DNA of 64,000 nt from CBDDEH01 sp965226865 (GCA_965226865.1 CBDDEH010000002.1:186001-250000); one strand, 5' to 3'; numbered from the stretch's first letter, positions 18,673 through 27,211 are shown. The notes: generated from the letters alone by a model not told the origin. A program made the numbers and translations.

Positions 18673-19155
18673 CTAGCTCCTCCCCTTGCCCTTGATCGTG
18701 GCCAGGAGCCGGGCCATATCCACAGCAGCGAGCGCCGCATTGAAGCCTATGTTCCCAGACTTACCGCCTGCCCGATTAATGGCCTGGTCGATGTTATCCG
18801 CCGTAACAACGCCAAAAATTACCGGAACGCCGGTGTCCAATGAAGCGCGGCCTATACCCCTGGCCGATTCGTTCGCGACCATTTCGAAGTGCATGGTCTC
18901 GCCACGAATCACGGCTCCGAGGCAGATGACCGCTTCATATGATCCTGACTGGGCGAGGGTCTTTGCAGCAAGTGGTATCTCGAAGGAGCCGGGCACCCAG
19001 GCAACCGTGGTATCTGAGTCCTGGACTCCAAGCTGCCGGAGTCCTTCCAGAGCACCATCCAACAGCTTCTGGGTAATGAACTGATTGAACCGGGATACGA
19101 CTATCGCGACGCGGAGGCCGGAGCCTTGAAGACCCCCTCTAAGTTCCTTTGCCAA
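18673..19155 (-). CDS. ribH: 6,7-dimethyl-8-ribityllumazine synthase
   Basis: 160 residues, normal length. It joins 5-amino-6-ribitylaminouracil and 3,4-dihydroxybutanone 4-phosphate in the penultimate step of riboflavin synthesis. Visible landmarks are SRFNQFIT near residue 21, the phosphate-site segment WVPGSFEIPLAA (53-64) and GAVIRGETMHFEMV with catalytic His89. Most homologues have T-x-H-F/Y-D at that last site; here it is TMHFE, a mild variant. TTG start at 19155. It lies three bases after the stop of the disulfide oxidoreductase gene, so the two are probably co-transcribed. No other rib genes are in view. Confidence 0.95.
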   Translation of the reverse strand: MAKELRGGLQGSGLRVAIVVSRFNQFITQKLLDGALEGLRQLGVQDSDTTVAWVPGSFEIPLAAKTLAQSGSYEAVICLGAVIRGETMHFEMVANESARGIGRASLDTGVPVIFGVVTADNIDQAINRAGGKSGNIGFNAALAAVDMARLLATIKGKGRS

Positions 19156-19157
19156 AG

Positions 19158-19940
19158 CTATTTCCTACTTTCCAGCCGCCTGGCCCCTCCTGCCTCCTCC
19201 GCACCCTCTGAATTGGACTGATTTTCTGGACCCCCGACCTCAAGCACCCCCGCCACGAATTGGGATTCGGGAATCGCTCCAGCGAATTGGACTTGAGGTA
19301 CCATACCGATGAGCTGACTGGGCGAGCCTATCACTATCTTTGGAACTCCTCTTACGGCATAAGCTTGCCCGAGGCTTGGGAACTCCTGAATCTCGATTAC
19401 ATCGGAAGTGACCAGAGGAGAGTCGAAAGCCATCGCGTGGGCCAGTCGGGCCATGCCGGGACAGTAACCGCAGGTAGGGGTCACGAACACCTGTATATGG
19501 ACCGGATGTTCAAGCTTTCGTAGCTTCTTCCTGGTATCCATCGAGAGGGGACTCACGCCACGAGAAAGAGTCTTAATATCCTCGATGACTGTCGCAAGTT
19601 CATAGCCCATAGGTATGCCGTAAAACTTGGCTCGACTGTCGCCATTTTCTCCGAAAACAACAGCCGGGATCCGATCTATTCCGTATTTGGACTTTTCCTC
19701 GGGTTGGCTGTAAAAGTTATAGACTTCCAGGTTGATCTTGGGCGAGAGGGCGGCTATCTCCTCAAGGAGCTGCTGTGTTTGAGGACAATAAGCACACTCC
19801 TGACCCGGAATTGTCAGGACGGTCGAGCTCTGGGTGAACAGCTTCAGAGTGACTTCCTTCTTTAGCTCTTTGCGGAAGTCCCTTTTAAGTCTGTCAGCGT
19901 CCTGACTCGGAATAAGCGTCATACCTAATCCTGGCAGCAT
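19158..19940 (-). CDS. Protein disulfide oxidoreductase with two thioredoxin-like domains (PDO/glutaredoxin-like)
   Basis: 260 residues made of two thioredoxin folds, each with a CxxC active site: CAYC at 49-52 and CGYC at 157-160. Each is followed by a cis-Pro loop (DRIPAVVFG and RGVPKIVIG). This architecture matches the PDO family of archaea and thermophilic bacteria, which handles cytoplasmic disulfide exchange with thioredoxin reductase. A trxB gene occurs about 7.6 kb away. The first ATG (19940) abuts its AGGAG; an in-frame ATG at 19922 (MTLIPSQ) is an alternative. The C-terminal 30 residues are a low-complexity Glu/Gly tail. Probable operon with ribH. Confidence 0.85.
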   Translation of the reverse strand: MLPGLGMTLIPSQDADRLKRDFRKELKKEVTLKLFTQSSTVLTIPGQECAYCPQTQQLLEEIAALSPKINLEVYNFYSQPEEKSKYGIDRIPAVVFGENGDSRAKFYGIPMGYELATVIEDIKTLSRGVSPLSMDTRKKLRKLEHPVHIQVFVTPTCGYCPGMARLAHAMAFDSPLVTSDVIEIQEFPSLGQAYAVRGVPKIVIGSPSQLIGMVPQVQFAGAIPESQFVAGVLEVGGPENQSNSEGAEEAGGARRLESRK

Positions 19941-19989
19941 CTCCTATCTACTAGTCTACACCTATCGGCCTATCTTAGCCACTCAACCC

Positions 19990-20121
19990 CTCACGAGCAG
20001 GGTCTTTTGATTGTCATTGCGAAGGGCAGCCCTGAAGCAATCTCTTCTTCCTCCCGGGAGATTGCTTCGCTCCGCTCGCAATGACGGTAAGGGAGAACTG
20101 AAAGACCCTGCGCTCATGAGC
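19990..20121. repeat. Nested palindromic repeat (MITE-like or intergenic hairpin element)
   Basis: Outer arms: CTCACGAGCAGGGTCTTT near 19990-20007 pairs with AAAGACCCTGCGCTCATGAG at 20101-20120. Inner arms: TTGTCATTGCGA followed by GAAGCAATCTC (about 20011-20044) pairs with GAGATTGCTTCG followed by CGCAATGAC (about 20057-20085). The whole stretch could fold into one long hairpin. The right arm overlaps the last codons of the CDP-alcohol phosphatidyltransferase gene, so it could serve as that transcript's terminator. Sequences of the TCATTGCGAG..GCAATCTC type are common dispersed repeats; that part is background knowledge. Confidence 0.6.
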
Positions 20122-20728
20122 CGCCAAGGATATTCTTTATCTTGACGAACCGTTGCAGCATGCTGACGAAAGAAAGGGCGGCGATGATGGTCAGGGTTAC
20201 CTCGAGAGCACGGAGGCCAAAGAGCAGGCCTGCCGCTAAAATAAGGACGCGCTCGGGCCGCGTCATCAATACGACGCGGGTATCGACGCCGAGACTTTCG
20301 CCGCGAGCCCTTAAATAGCTCACCGTTTGAGAGGTAGCTAGGGCCAGTACGAGAACCACAATAAAAAAGGTCATGCGGTCTTCTGAAATGTCCGAGCGCA
20401 CGCCGTACACCGCTATGCCCAGGAACAGCGCCGCTTCACCGAGGCGGTCCATAACGGAATCGAGGAGAGCGCCAAAGTTACTGGCTCTACCGGAAACACG
20501 GGCCATGGCGCCGTCCATGAGGTCCAGGAGAGCACCAGTCAGGAATACAAGGCCCGCGGCGATGTTGAAACCTACAGCTACTAGGGCCGCAGCCGCAGCG
20601 GTCAGACAGAATCCCAGTATCGTTACTACGTTCGGGGTAAGTCCGACGGATAAGAGAGCCTTGGCGCCCGGCGCCTCCAAAAAGCGAGATGTGAGAGTCC
20701 TAACCTGATCTCTGCTCGGAAGCGACAT
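20114..20728 (-). CDS. CDP-alcohol phosphatidyltransferase (probable phosphatidylinositol-type lipid synthase)
   Basis: 204 residues with about six membrane helices. The family signature D-x2-D-G-x2-A-R-x8-G-x3-D-x3-D is complete: Asp69, Asp72, Gly73, Ala76, Arg77, Gly86, Asp90 and Asp94. Enzymes of this family transfer a phosphatidyl group from CDP-diacylglycerol to an alcohol at the inner membrane face. The neighbours (a PimA-like mannosyltransferase overlapping it by 29 bases, and myo-inositol-phosphate synthase just beyond) suggest inositol phosphate as the alcohol, as in actinobacterial phosphatidylinositol phosphate synthase. That assignment is from context. Phosphatidylglycerophosphate synthase is the main alternative. 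Confidence 0.85.
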   Translation of the reverse strand: MSLPSRDQVRTLTSRFLEAPGAKALLSVGLTPNVVTILGFCLTAAAAALVAVGFNIAAGLVFLTGALLDLMDGAMARVSGRASNFGALLDSVMDRLGEAALFLGIAVYGVRSDISEDRMTFFIVVLVLALATSQTVSYLRARGESLGVDTRVVLMTRPERVLILAAGLLFGLRALEVTLTIIAALSFVSMLQRFVKIKNILGGS

Positions 20729-21842
20729 CGGCCTTTTCTGTAAGGTCCAGGTAGTAGTTCATTACCTTTTGAGCAATTAAATCCCAACGATACTGCTGTG
20801 CCGTCTCCCGCCCCTTTTGGGCCATGTGGTCACGCAGGTCTGAGTCTTGTATCAACGTTGCAATCGCATCGGCAAGGGCGACCCCATTCTTTGGCTCGAC
20901 CATCAGCCCCTGCTCCCCATTTGTCATCACAGTTGAATAACCATCTATAAGTGAAGCTACGACGGGTTTGCCCGACGCCATGGCTTCCAGCAGGACGATA
21001 CCGAAACTCTCTCTGCCAGTAGCGGGAGCGCAAAAGATTTGGGCGCTCGCATAGTAACGGGGCAGGTCATAGTACGGAACGCTTCCCGTAAAGACCACGT
21101 CATCAAGGCTCCGCTCACTGATGATCCGATAGCAGTCCTTATCCAAATTGCCCGGTCCAACCACAACCAGGCGGATATTGGGAAACTCCCACTTGAGCTT
21201 GCCATAGGCCTCAAGGAGGTAGCGAAGGCCTTTGCGTTTCTCCATCCGACCGACGAACAAAATGTTCAGTTTACCGTCGTCGAGTCCAGCTATCGGTCCG
21301 CCATTAGAAGAAAAGTGGTCAACGTCAACACCATTGGGGATTACGCGGTAATCTCCAGGGAAATACCGGCTGACATACTGCTGCGCAGCCGGTGAAACGG
21401 CTATGAGGCCATCCAGCCTCTTGAACCAATACTTGAGAGCTAGATGGGACCAACCGTAATTTCTGAACCTACCGTAAACCGCATGGAAAGTACCCACATT
21501 TAACGACTTCGAGTGTTGGAGTACGGACAGAGGCAGCACGGGCATCATAGGCTCATGAATGTGTACCACATCGAAGCTTTCCTTCGATAGAAGAGACTTT
21601 ATCCTGCGGTGTAGCCAAACTGAAAGAGAGAGCCTGGCAATGGACCCCCCGCCAGGAACCGGCACAGACCTACCCAGGGGTACAAAATGACCATTGTCCA
21701 TGGCGTCTCTTGAGGGAGTGTGAGGGGCCAGTATCTTAACCTCGTGGCCCATCCTAGTGAAGTGGCGCGCCAGCTCAGAAACGTGGACGGCGACCCCCCC
21801 AGGCCACGTAAAGTCATAGGGAGAGACCAGAGCTATCTTCAT
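20700..21842 (-). CDS. GT4-family glycosyltransferase, PimA-like (phosphatidylinositol mannosyltransferase candidate)
   Basis: 380 residues with the GT-B layout. The N-terminal acceptor domain begins MKIALVSPYDFTWPGGVAVH; the Gly-rich loop after PYDF/PGG and the segment VVHIHEPMMPVLP resemble PimA. The C-terminal donor domain has ILFVGRMEKRKGLRYLLEA and the EX7E region ESFGIVLLEAMASGKPVVAS. It would transfer a sugar, probably mannose from GDP-mannose, to an inositol lipid on the cytoplasmic leaflet. It overlaps the phosphatidyltransferase gene, so translation is probably coupled. No acyltransferase gene lies between them, unlike the actinobacterial cluster. Confidence 0.8.
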   Translation of the reverse strand: MKIALVSPYDFTWPGGVAVHVSELARHFTRMGHEVKILAPHTPSRDAMDNGHFVPLGRSVPVPGGGSIARLSLSVWLHRRIKSLLSKESFDVVHIHEPMMPVLPLSVLQHSKSLNVGTFHAVYGRFRNYGWSHLALKYWFKRLDGLIAVSPAAQQYVSRYFPGDYRVIPNGVDVDHFSSNGGPIAGLDDGKLNILFVGRMEKRKGLRYLLEAYGKLKWEFPNIRLVVVGPGNLDKDCYRIISERSLDDVVFTGSVPYYDLPRYYASAQIFCAPATGRESFGIVLLEAMASGKPVVASLIDGYSTVMTNGEQGLMVEPKNGVALADAIATLIQDSDLRDHMAQKGRETAQQYRWDLIAQKVMNYYLDLTEKADVASEQRSG

Positions 21843-22004
21843 GAGCTAACCTTGCTGATGTCCTTGTTAGTACAGCAGGCGAGGAGGACGCTTTGAGAAT
21901 GATGCACACTCCTGCATACTTGCAAGTGACTTCTTCACATGTATCTAAGACACGTACGAATTGCGGCTACGCCTTTAGGTCGTAGACATCACTGTTTCCA
22001 CAGT

Positions 22005-23075
22005 TTACTGGTCAAGGATAAAGTCTTCTACCATCTGACGTGCGACATCGTCGGTATGCTGCTTAGGGGGCGATTTCATAAAGTAGGCAGATGGCCCCTC
22101 CAACGCTCCGCTGATCTCCCTATCCTTGGCTAGCTTGCAGCATCGAATGGCGTCTACGACAACCCCGGCTGAATTAGGACTGTCCCATACTTCCAATTTT
22201 AGCTCGAGATTTATCGGCGCACCTCCGAAAAGGTGTCCCTCCATTCTGATATAGCACCACTTCCGATCATCCAGCCAGGGGACGTAATCGCTGGGTCCGA
22301 TGTGAATGTTTTTGTCGCCGATATCATAGTCCAATTGAGAGGTAACTGAGTTGGTTTTCGAAATCTTTTTGGACGTGAGCCTCTCCCTCTCGAGCATGTT
22401 GAGAAAGTCGGTGTTCCCGCCGAAGTTCAACTGGTAGGTCTGGTCTACCCTTACTCCCCTATCTTCGAACAGACGGGTCAGAACTCGATGGGTGATGGTA
22501 GCGCCAAGCTGGGACTTGATGTCATCGCCTACAATGGGCAGGCCTCTCTCTTTAAACCTCTTTTGCCAGTAGTTCTCCCTGGCAATGAATACGGGCATAC
22601 AGTTGATTAGACCGCATCCTGCTTCCAGCACCTGCTCCACGTACCACTTGGTCGCCATCTCGCTTCCAACGGGCAGGTAGTTCACCACCACGTCACATTC
22701 TCTGTCTCTGAGAATGCCTATGATGTCCGAAGTGGAGCCGGGGGCCTTCTTGACTATATCCGAGACGTACTTGCCTATACTATCGTGCGTCATACCCCGG
22801 TTTACTTTGACACCAAGTTGGGGAACGTCGGCGAACTTCATGGTGTTGTTAGGTGGCGCAAAGATGGCTTCGGAGAGGTCTTTGCCAACCTTATTGGCGT
22901 CTATATCGAAGGCGGCGACGAATTCTATATCTCCTATGGAATATTCGCCTATCTCCGTGTGCATGACCCCAGGAACATCGTCATCTTTCTGGATGTCTTG
23001 ATATTTCGACACACCCTGCACCAATGAGGATGCGCAGTTACCGACGCCTATGATCGCGACCTTCACCTTGCCCAT
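22005..23075 (-). CDS. ino1: myo-Inositol-1-phosphate synthase
   Basis: 356 residues from ATG at 23075, preceded by AAAGGAG seven bases upstream. The frame stays open upstream to 23312, but that extension is not family-like and covers the lepB promoter, so the internal start is preferred. The NAD-binding segment VAIIGVGNCASSLVQG is at the N-terminus. VVNYLPVGSE, DDIKSQLGATITHR and NFGGNTDFLNM are characteristic of the short bacterial/archaeal inositol-3-phosphate synthases, which cyclise glucose-6-phosphate. The product would feed the phosphatidyltransferase and PimA-like genes downstream on the same strand. The genes are separated by about 160 bases. Confidence 0.95.
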   Translation of the reverse strand: MGKVKVAIIGVGNCASSLVQGVSKYQDIQKDDDVPGVMHTEIGEYSIGDIEFVAAFDIDANKVGKDLSEAIFAPPNNTMKFADVPQLGVKVNRGMTHDSIGKYVSDIVKKAPGSTSDIIGILRDRECDVVVNYLPVGSEMATKWYVEQVLEAGCGLINCMPVFIARENYWQKRFKERGLPIVGDDIKSQLGATITHRVLTRLFEDRGVRVDQTYQLNFGGNTDFLNMLERERLTSKKISKTNSVTSQLDYDIGDKNIHIGPSDYVPWLDDRKWCYIRMEGHLFGGAPINLELKLEVWDSPNSAGVVVDAIRCCKLAKDREISGALEGPSAYFMKSPPKQHTDDVARQMVEDFILDQ

Positions 23076-23197
23076 ACTCGATCTCCTTTCCCGATCACCA
23101 ATAATAGCTAGAAAAATGGGCGGCTGAATTGTAACAATTTTGACTGCTAGAAACAAGCTAAGGGTAGACGCCCTCCCTAACGGCGTATCGGAACGGC

Positions 23198-23227
23198 TTG
23201 GCACTTTAAAGATACGCAGGATATAAT
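23198..23227 (+). promoter_or_regulatory. Sigma-70-type promoter upstream of lepB
   Basis: TTGGCA at 23198-23203 and a perfect TATAAT at 23222-23227 are separated by 18 bases. They lie about 50 bases before the lepB ATG, in the divergent gap with ino1. Confidence 0.6.
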
Positions 23228-23277
23228 TGCCCAAAGGTGGGATATATGTATCCCCCCCAAATCGGTAGGCTGACAAA

Positions 23278-23901
23278 ATGTCACGTATCATCAGGGAATT
23301 ACTTGAGGCCATCGTCTTGGCCTTGCTGGTCTTCTTTGTTATCCAGGTGAGTGTCCGAAACTTCCGCGTTGAAGGTCACAGCATGGAGCCGACCCTCAAC
23401 GGCGGAGAATACCTGATAGTAAACAAGGTTTCTTATTTCAGGCTGGACATGCAACGCCTGGCCAGGTTGGTGCCGTTCTGGAGTGTGGACGAGCCTGAAA
23501 AGAAAAACCTACCCTTCACACACCCGCCGGACCGGGGCGACGTGGTCGTGTTCCGGGCCCCGAACAGTCCCGGCAAAAATTTTGTCAAAAGAGTGATTGG
23601 TCTTCCTGGAGAAAAGGTTCAGATAGGTTCAGGGGAAGTGCTCATAGACGGAATAGCCTTGGACGAGCCCTACCTGGAAGAGCTTGATACCGGAGGCACA
23701 ATGGACTGCATCCCCAAGCTGGGTGGAGGGGAGTTAGATGGCTGCAGGCTCGGTGAAAACCAGTACTTCGTCCTTGGTGACAACCGGGACAGCAGTAACG
23801 ATTCTCGCTCTTGGGGTCCAGTACACCTGGAAGAAATCATTGGCGAAGTGTGGTTTATATACTGGCCCCTGTCAAAGCTGCCCTTCATCAAATCGTTCTA
23901 A
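23278..23901 (+). CDS. lepB: Signal peptidase I
   Basis: 207 residues. A single N-terminal membrane helix (about residues 8-24) is followed by the catalytic Ser segment VEGHSMEPTL (Ser near 37), the Lys segment NFVKRVIGLPGE (Lys near 104), and box E YFVLGDNRDSSNDSRSWGPV. The enzyme cleaves signal peptides of exported proteins on the outer face of the membrane, and would process the giant surface protein and the like. Length and layout are those of Gram-positive or chloroflexal enzymes. A good promoter precedes it, and a hairpin cluster follows directly. Confidence 0.95.
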   Translation: MSRIIRELLEAIVLALLVFFVIQVSVRNFRVEGHSMEPTLNGGEYLIVNKVSYFRLDMQRLARLVPFWSVDEPEKKNLPFTHPPDRGDVVVFRAPNSPGKNFVKRVIGLPGEKVQIGSGEVLIDGIALDEPYLEELDTGGTMDCIPKLGGGELDGCRLGENQYFVLGDNRDSSNDSRSWGPVHLEEIIGEVWFIYWPLSKLPFIKSF

Positions 23902-23902
23902 C

Positions 23903-24035
23903 GTCCTGGTGAATCAGGACTGGGGGCGCAGGGGGCGGAGCCCCTGCCAGGGTATGGGGGACGCGCCTCCCATTTTCCGCTTCTTCCCCCTTCCTCCAGG
24001 AAGGGGGCTCATGGTGAGCTTGTCGAACCATGAGC
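23903..24035. repeat. Cluster of four short hairpins after lepB (terminator / dispersed repeat)
   Basis: Four inverted repeats follow one another: GTCCTG/CAGGAC (23903-23920), GCAGGGG/CCCCTGC (about 23929-23947), CCCCCTTCCT/AGGAAGGGGG (23986-24007), and GCTCATGGT/ACCATGAGC (24007-24035), the last with a GAGCTTGTCGA loop. The first could terminate lepB. The last resembles a motif widely dispersed in bacterial genomes; its role is unknown. The stretch separates lepB from the metal-uptake genes. Confidence 0.55.
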
Positions 24036-24094
24036 GGGGGGTTGTCTCTTGACAACTAGGATCAGCTTTGATAAATTCGAAGGTGAATCGAGAC

Positions 24095-24535
24095 ATGGTA
24101 TCAAAAACAAAATTCCGTAAGGCCAGCGAACTGATGCAGGTAATCGAGGACCTTGGTTATCGTACAACGGTCCCACGGGAGGCCCTGGTACGCACCATCG
24201 CGTCCAAAGACGGCCATTTTACAGCCGAGGAGCTTAACAGAGAGCTTCCGAGTGTTGGAAGGGCCACCGTATATAGAAGCCTCAACCTGCTGGAGGAGGC
24301 TGGTGTCCTGTGCCGCGTGCTGCTAGAGGATGGAAGCCTTCGATATCAGGTGAGCCATAGAGGCCATCACCATCACCTGCTGTGCACGGAGTGTGGACAG
24401 TCCCAAGACCTCTTGGGATGTGAGATCGACGACCTATTGAACGAGAGGTCTAAGCAGCACAACTTCAAGGCAGAGAGCCATTGGCTCGAGGTCTATGGTA
24501 AGTGCGGCAATTGCCTTTCCAAGGCAGAGAGCTAA
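24095..24535 (+). CDS. Fur-family transcriptional regulator, probable zinc uptake regulator
   Basis: 146 residues from ATG 24095, with AAGGTG upstream; a TTG at 24068 in the same frame is possible. The N-terminal winged helix includes FTAEELNRELPSVGRATVYR. The dimerisation domain has the metal site HRGHHHHLLCTECG and a second Cys pair in KCGNC near the C-terminus, giving the CxxC...CxxC structural zinc site. Fur-family proteins bind palindromic operators when metal-loaded. The znuABC-type transporter starts 90 bases downstream, with a palindrome between, so Zur is the most likely identity. Fur and Mur remain possible. Confidence 0.85.
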   Translation: MVSKTKFRKASELMQVIEDLGYRTTVPREALVRTIASKDGHFTAEELNRELPSVGRATVYRSLNLLEEAGVLCRVLLEDGSLRYQVSHRGHHHHLLCTECGQSQDLLGCEIDDLLNERSKQHNFKAESHWLEVYGKCGNCLSKAES

Positions 24536-24564
24536 TCTAAATTTTTGGTCGCTATTGAGATAAG

Positions 24565-24591
24565 GTATCAAATATATATACTTATTGATAC
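24565..24591. promoter_or_regulatory. Candidate Zur/Fur operator before the metal transporter operon
   Basis: An AT-rich inverted repeat, GTATCAA (24565-24571) and TTGATAC (24585-24591), lies in the 90-base gap between the regulator and the substrate-binding protein gene. The arms are perfect and 13 bases apart. Position and symmetry suggest the metal-responsive operator; the binding protein is inferred. Confidence 0.5.
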
Positions 24592-24624
24592 AAAATCTTA
24601 AAAATTAGGACCTGTTGAGACAAA

Positions 24625-25506
24625 GTGTGGACACGCATACATCGGATTTCAATCGCTTCTGTATTGGCAGCGTCGATAGCGTTCGTCGCATGTGGTGGGG
24701 ACTCCACCCCAAACCACGAACCCTTGTTGAAGGTGGTGGCGACCACGTCTATTCTGGCGGATTTGGCCAAAAATGTTGGAGGAGATGAGGTGAAAGTCTC
24801 GGTTCTGATACCCCCCGGGGCTGACGTACACTCATTTCAGTCCACCCCCAAGGACAGTATCTCCATCAGCGAAGCGGCGGTGATCGTTTCCAACGGATTT
24901 GGCCTCGACGACTTCCTCCAGCCTATTCTAGACAGTGCGATCAGTACCGAAACGGTACAAGTCACGGTAACTAATGGACTGGAACCCGGAGGGTTCGAAG
25001 ACGATCCCCATTTCTGGCAGAACCCCCTGTTTGTAATCCACTACGTGGAAAGGATACGGGACGGCTTGATCCAAGCCGACCCAAACAACTCGCAGGCCTA
25101 CAAAAGCAATACAGCCGCCTACATCCGGCAACTCGGCGACCTGGACATCGAGATAGAGCAGACTCTGGATGAGGTGCCACCGGAGCGGAGACATCTGGTT
25201 ACCTTCCACGACGCCTTCGGTTACTTCGGAGAACGCTATGGCTGGAAGGTCTCAGCCTTCGTCGCGGGTGACGCCAGCGACGTGACACCAGGGGCCGTTA
25301 TTTCGATTATCGAGGAGATCCGGAAAGAGGGTTTCACGGCTGTATTCGCCGAGCCCCAGTTCAGTCCCGACGTGATGGAGCAGGTGGCCGAAGATACCGG
25401 GGTCAGAACCGGAATCATCTACTCCGATACCCTCGACGATAAGGTCACAACGTATATAGACATGATGCGCTTCAACGCCACAAGCCTCAGGGATAACCTG
25501 CGTTAG
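24625..25506 (+). CDS. znuA: Metal ABC transporter substrate-binding lipoprotein, ZnuA/cluster A-I family
   Basis: 293 residues, GTG start. The lipobox AFVAC puts the lipidated Cys at 23, so the protein is tethered outside the membrane. Metal ligands typical of the family are present: His in PPGADVHSFQ (residue 69), His in DDPHFWQNP near 130, His in VTFHDAFGYF near 195, and an acidic residue in the YSDTLDD segment near 272. There is no His-rich loop, so zinc versus manganese cannot be settled from the protein alone. The Zur-like regulator and the His tail on the ATPase favour zinc. First gene of a three-gene operon. Confidence 0.88.
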   Translation: MWTRIHRISIASVLAASIAFVACGGDSTPNHEPLLKVVATTSILADLAKNVGGDEVKVSVLIPPGADVHSFQSTPKDSISISEAAVIVSNGFGLDDFLQPILDSAISTETVQVTVTNGLEPGGFEDDPHFWQNPLFVIHYVERIRDGLIQADPNNSQAYKSNTAAYIRQLGDLDIEIEQTLDEVPPERRHLVTFHDAFGYFGERYGWKVSAFVAGDASDVTPGAVISIIEEIRKEGFTAVFAEPQFSPDVMEQVAEDTGVRTGIIYSDTLDDKVTTYIDMMRFNATSLRDNLR

Positions 25507-25523
25507 GCGAAGGGGACCTTATT

Positions 25524-26342
25524 ATGAGCAGTAATAACGAAAATGCCCCAGTCGTAGAAATCAGAGGGCTATGGGCAGGTTATGGGAGCATAACCGCGCT
25601 GGAGGACGTTAGCTTTCAGGTACCCCAGGGTGACATTGTCGGGATCCTTGGTCCCAACGGCTCGGGCAAGTCCACCCTTTTTAAAGTCATCCTGGGACTT
25701 CTCCAGCCATGGCGAGGCGAGGTACTGCTGTTCGGTAAACCGGTAAATGGCCAACGGTCGCTGATAGGGTATATGCCTCAAATAGAGCTGGTCGATTGGG
25801 ACTTTCCAGTCACGGTGAAAGACGTTGCTCTTATGGGCAGATACAGTGGCCTGGGGCTCTTCAAACGGCCTTCGAAGGAAGACCGGAAGGCTGCCGAGGA
25901 GGCCCTTGAGAAGGTAAGGATGGCCCACCTGAGCAACAGACTCATTGGAGAGCTGTCAGGTGGGCAGCGGCGACGTGTGTTGTTAGCGCGAGCTCTGGCC
26001 GATAACCCCAAACTTCTATTGCTGGACGAACCGCTGGCCGGACTCGACGCCACAGCCCAGCACCAGCTTCTGGACACTGTTAGGAATTTGAGATCAGAAG
26101 GCACGACAGTGGTCCTCAGCACCCACGACCTCTCCTGTATTTCCAGCTCCTGTCACCAGGCGTGCTGCCTGAACCGACACCTGGTAGCCTACGGCCCACC
26201 GGGAGAGGTACTGACCGAAAAGGTCCTTAGCGACACCTTCGGTACCCACCTTTTGATGGTGCACGTGGACGGACAGGCCTACGCCTATCAGCACCACAGC
26301 CACCCTCCACAATCAGACCACGAACACGGAGACGACAAGTGA
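25524..26342 (+). CDS. znuC: Metal ABC transporter ATP-binding protein, ZnuC-like
   Basis: 272 residues. Walker A GPNGSGKST near 43-51, ABC signature ELSGGQRRRVLLARAL, Walker B LLLLDEPLAG and the switch His in STHDL are all intact. The C-terminal tail is rich in His and Asp (YQHHSHPPQSDHEHGDDK), which suggests metal sensing or buffering at the cytoplasmic side; this feature is known in some zinc transport proteins. It begins 17 bases after znuA, and its stop overlaps the GTG of the permease gene (GTGA), so the three are co-translated. Confidence 0.92.
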   Translation: MSSNNENAPVVEIRGLWAGYGSITALEDVSFQVPQGDIVGILGPNGSGKSTLFKVILGLLQPWRGEVLLFGKPVNGQRSLIGYMPQIELVDWDFPVTVKDVALMGRYSGLGLFKRPSKEDRKAAEEALEKVRMAHLSNRLIGELSGGQRRRVLLARALADNPKLLLLDEPLAGLDATAQHQLLDTVRNLRSEGTTVVLSTHDLSCISSSCHQACCLNRHLVAYGPPGEVLTEKVLSDTFGTHLLMVHVDGQAYAYQHHSHPPQSDHEHGDDK

Positions 26343-27211
26343 TCGAGGGAATTACGGAGCCTTTCGAGTTCGCATTTATGCAGAGGGCGTTCACAGCCGC
26401 AGCTCTAGCCGCCATCGTCTGCGGTGTCGTGGGGACTTTCGTTGTGTTGAGAGGCCTGGCCTTCATGGCTGACGCTGTGACCCACTCCTCTTTGACGGGC
26501 ATGGCTGTCGCTTACCTGCTCGGTGGAAGCATATTCTGGGGGGCTCTTGCCTGGGCGATTCCGGCATCGGTCGCTATCGCGTACGTTACCAGGCACGCCA
26601 GGATCCGGTTCGATACTTCCGTGGGCATCATCTATGCCGGAGGTTTCGCCCTGGGCATTATTATCATAAGCCAGCAAAGCAACTACACGTCCGACCTTTT
26701 CAGCTTCCTCTTCGGCAATGTCCTGGGTGCATCCTGGAACGACGTAATTCTGATAGGGGCAGCGGCAGCCGCAGGTGTCCTGAGTGTCATGCTGTTTTAT
26801 AAAGAGCTGCTATTTTCTTCATACGACTCAACTATGGCGGCCGCATCCGGAATCCCGGTACGTTTGATGGAGTATTTACTACCTGTATTGGTCGGTATAA
26901 CCACTGTGGCAGCGCTTAAAACCGTTGGCATCGTGTTGGTACTGGCCCTCCTGGTGACGCCTGGCGCCACGGCCAGTCTTCTGGCCAGGCGTCTCCCCAA
27001 CATCATGGCCACAGCGGTATTGCTGGGCCTCGTTTCGGTGGTGGCCGGTCTCTACATGTCCTTCCATCTGGATCTCCCATCGGGTCCTGCCGTGGTCATG
27101 GTGGCGACAGGTCTTTTTATCCTGGCGCTACTCTTTTCCCCATCTAAGGGGTTGATTTGGAGCTGGAGGCGGCCTGATCTGGGCAATGAGCCCGTACTCA
27201 CCAGGCCCTAG
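26339..27211 (+). CDS. znuB: Metal ABC transporter permease, ZnuB-like (ABC-3 family)
   Basis: 290 residues, about eight membrane helices. The family's opening pattern is clear: a helix with GVVGTFVVLRGLAFMADAVT, in which the cytoplasmic coupling region includes HSSLTGMAVAYLLG. Later LKTVGIVLVLALLVTPGATA is the conserved transmembrane core. It forms the membrane channel with ZnuC as motor and ZnuA as donor. GTG start overlapping the znuC stop. Confidence 0.92.
   Translation: MIEGITEPFEFAFMQRAFTAAALAAIVCGVVGTFVVLRGLAFMADAVTHSSLTGMAVAYLLGGSIFWGALAWAIPASVAIAYVTRHARIRFDTSVGIIYAGGFALGIIIISQQSNYTSDLFSFLFGNVLGASWNDVILIGAAAAAGVLSVMLFYKELLFSSYDSTMAAASGIPVRLMEYLLPVLVGITTVAALKTVGIVLVLALLVTPGATASLLARRLPNIMATAVLLGLVSVVAGLYMSFHLDLPSGPAVVMVATGLFILALLFSPSKGLIWSWRRPDLGNEPVLTRP

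Noticed and set aside
23076..23312. 79-residue N-terminal extension of myo-inositol-phosphate synthase
   Set aside because: It precedes the conserved NAD-binding start, overlaps the lepB promoter and start, and a good ribosome-binding site lies at the internal ATG.
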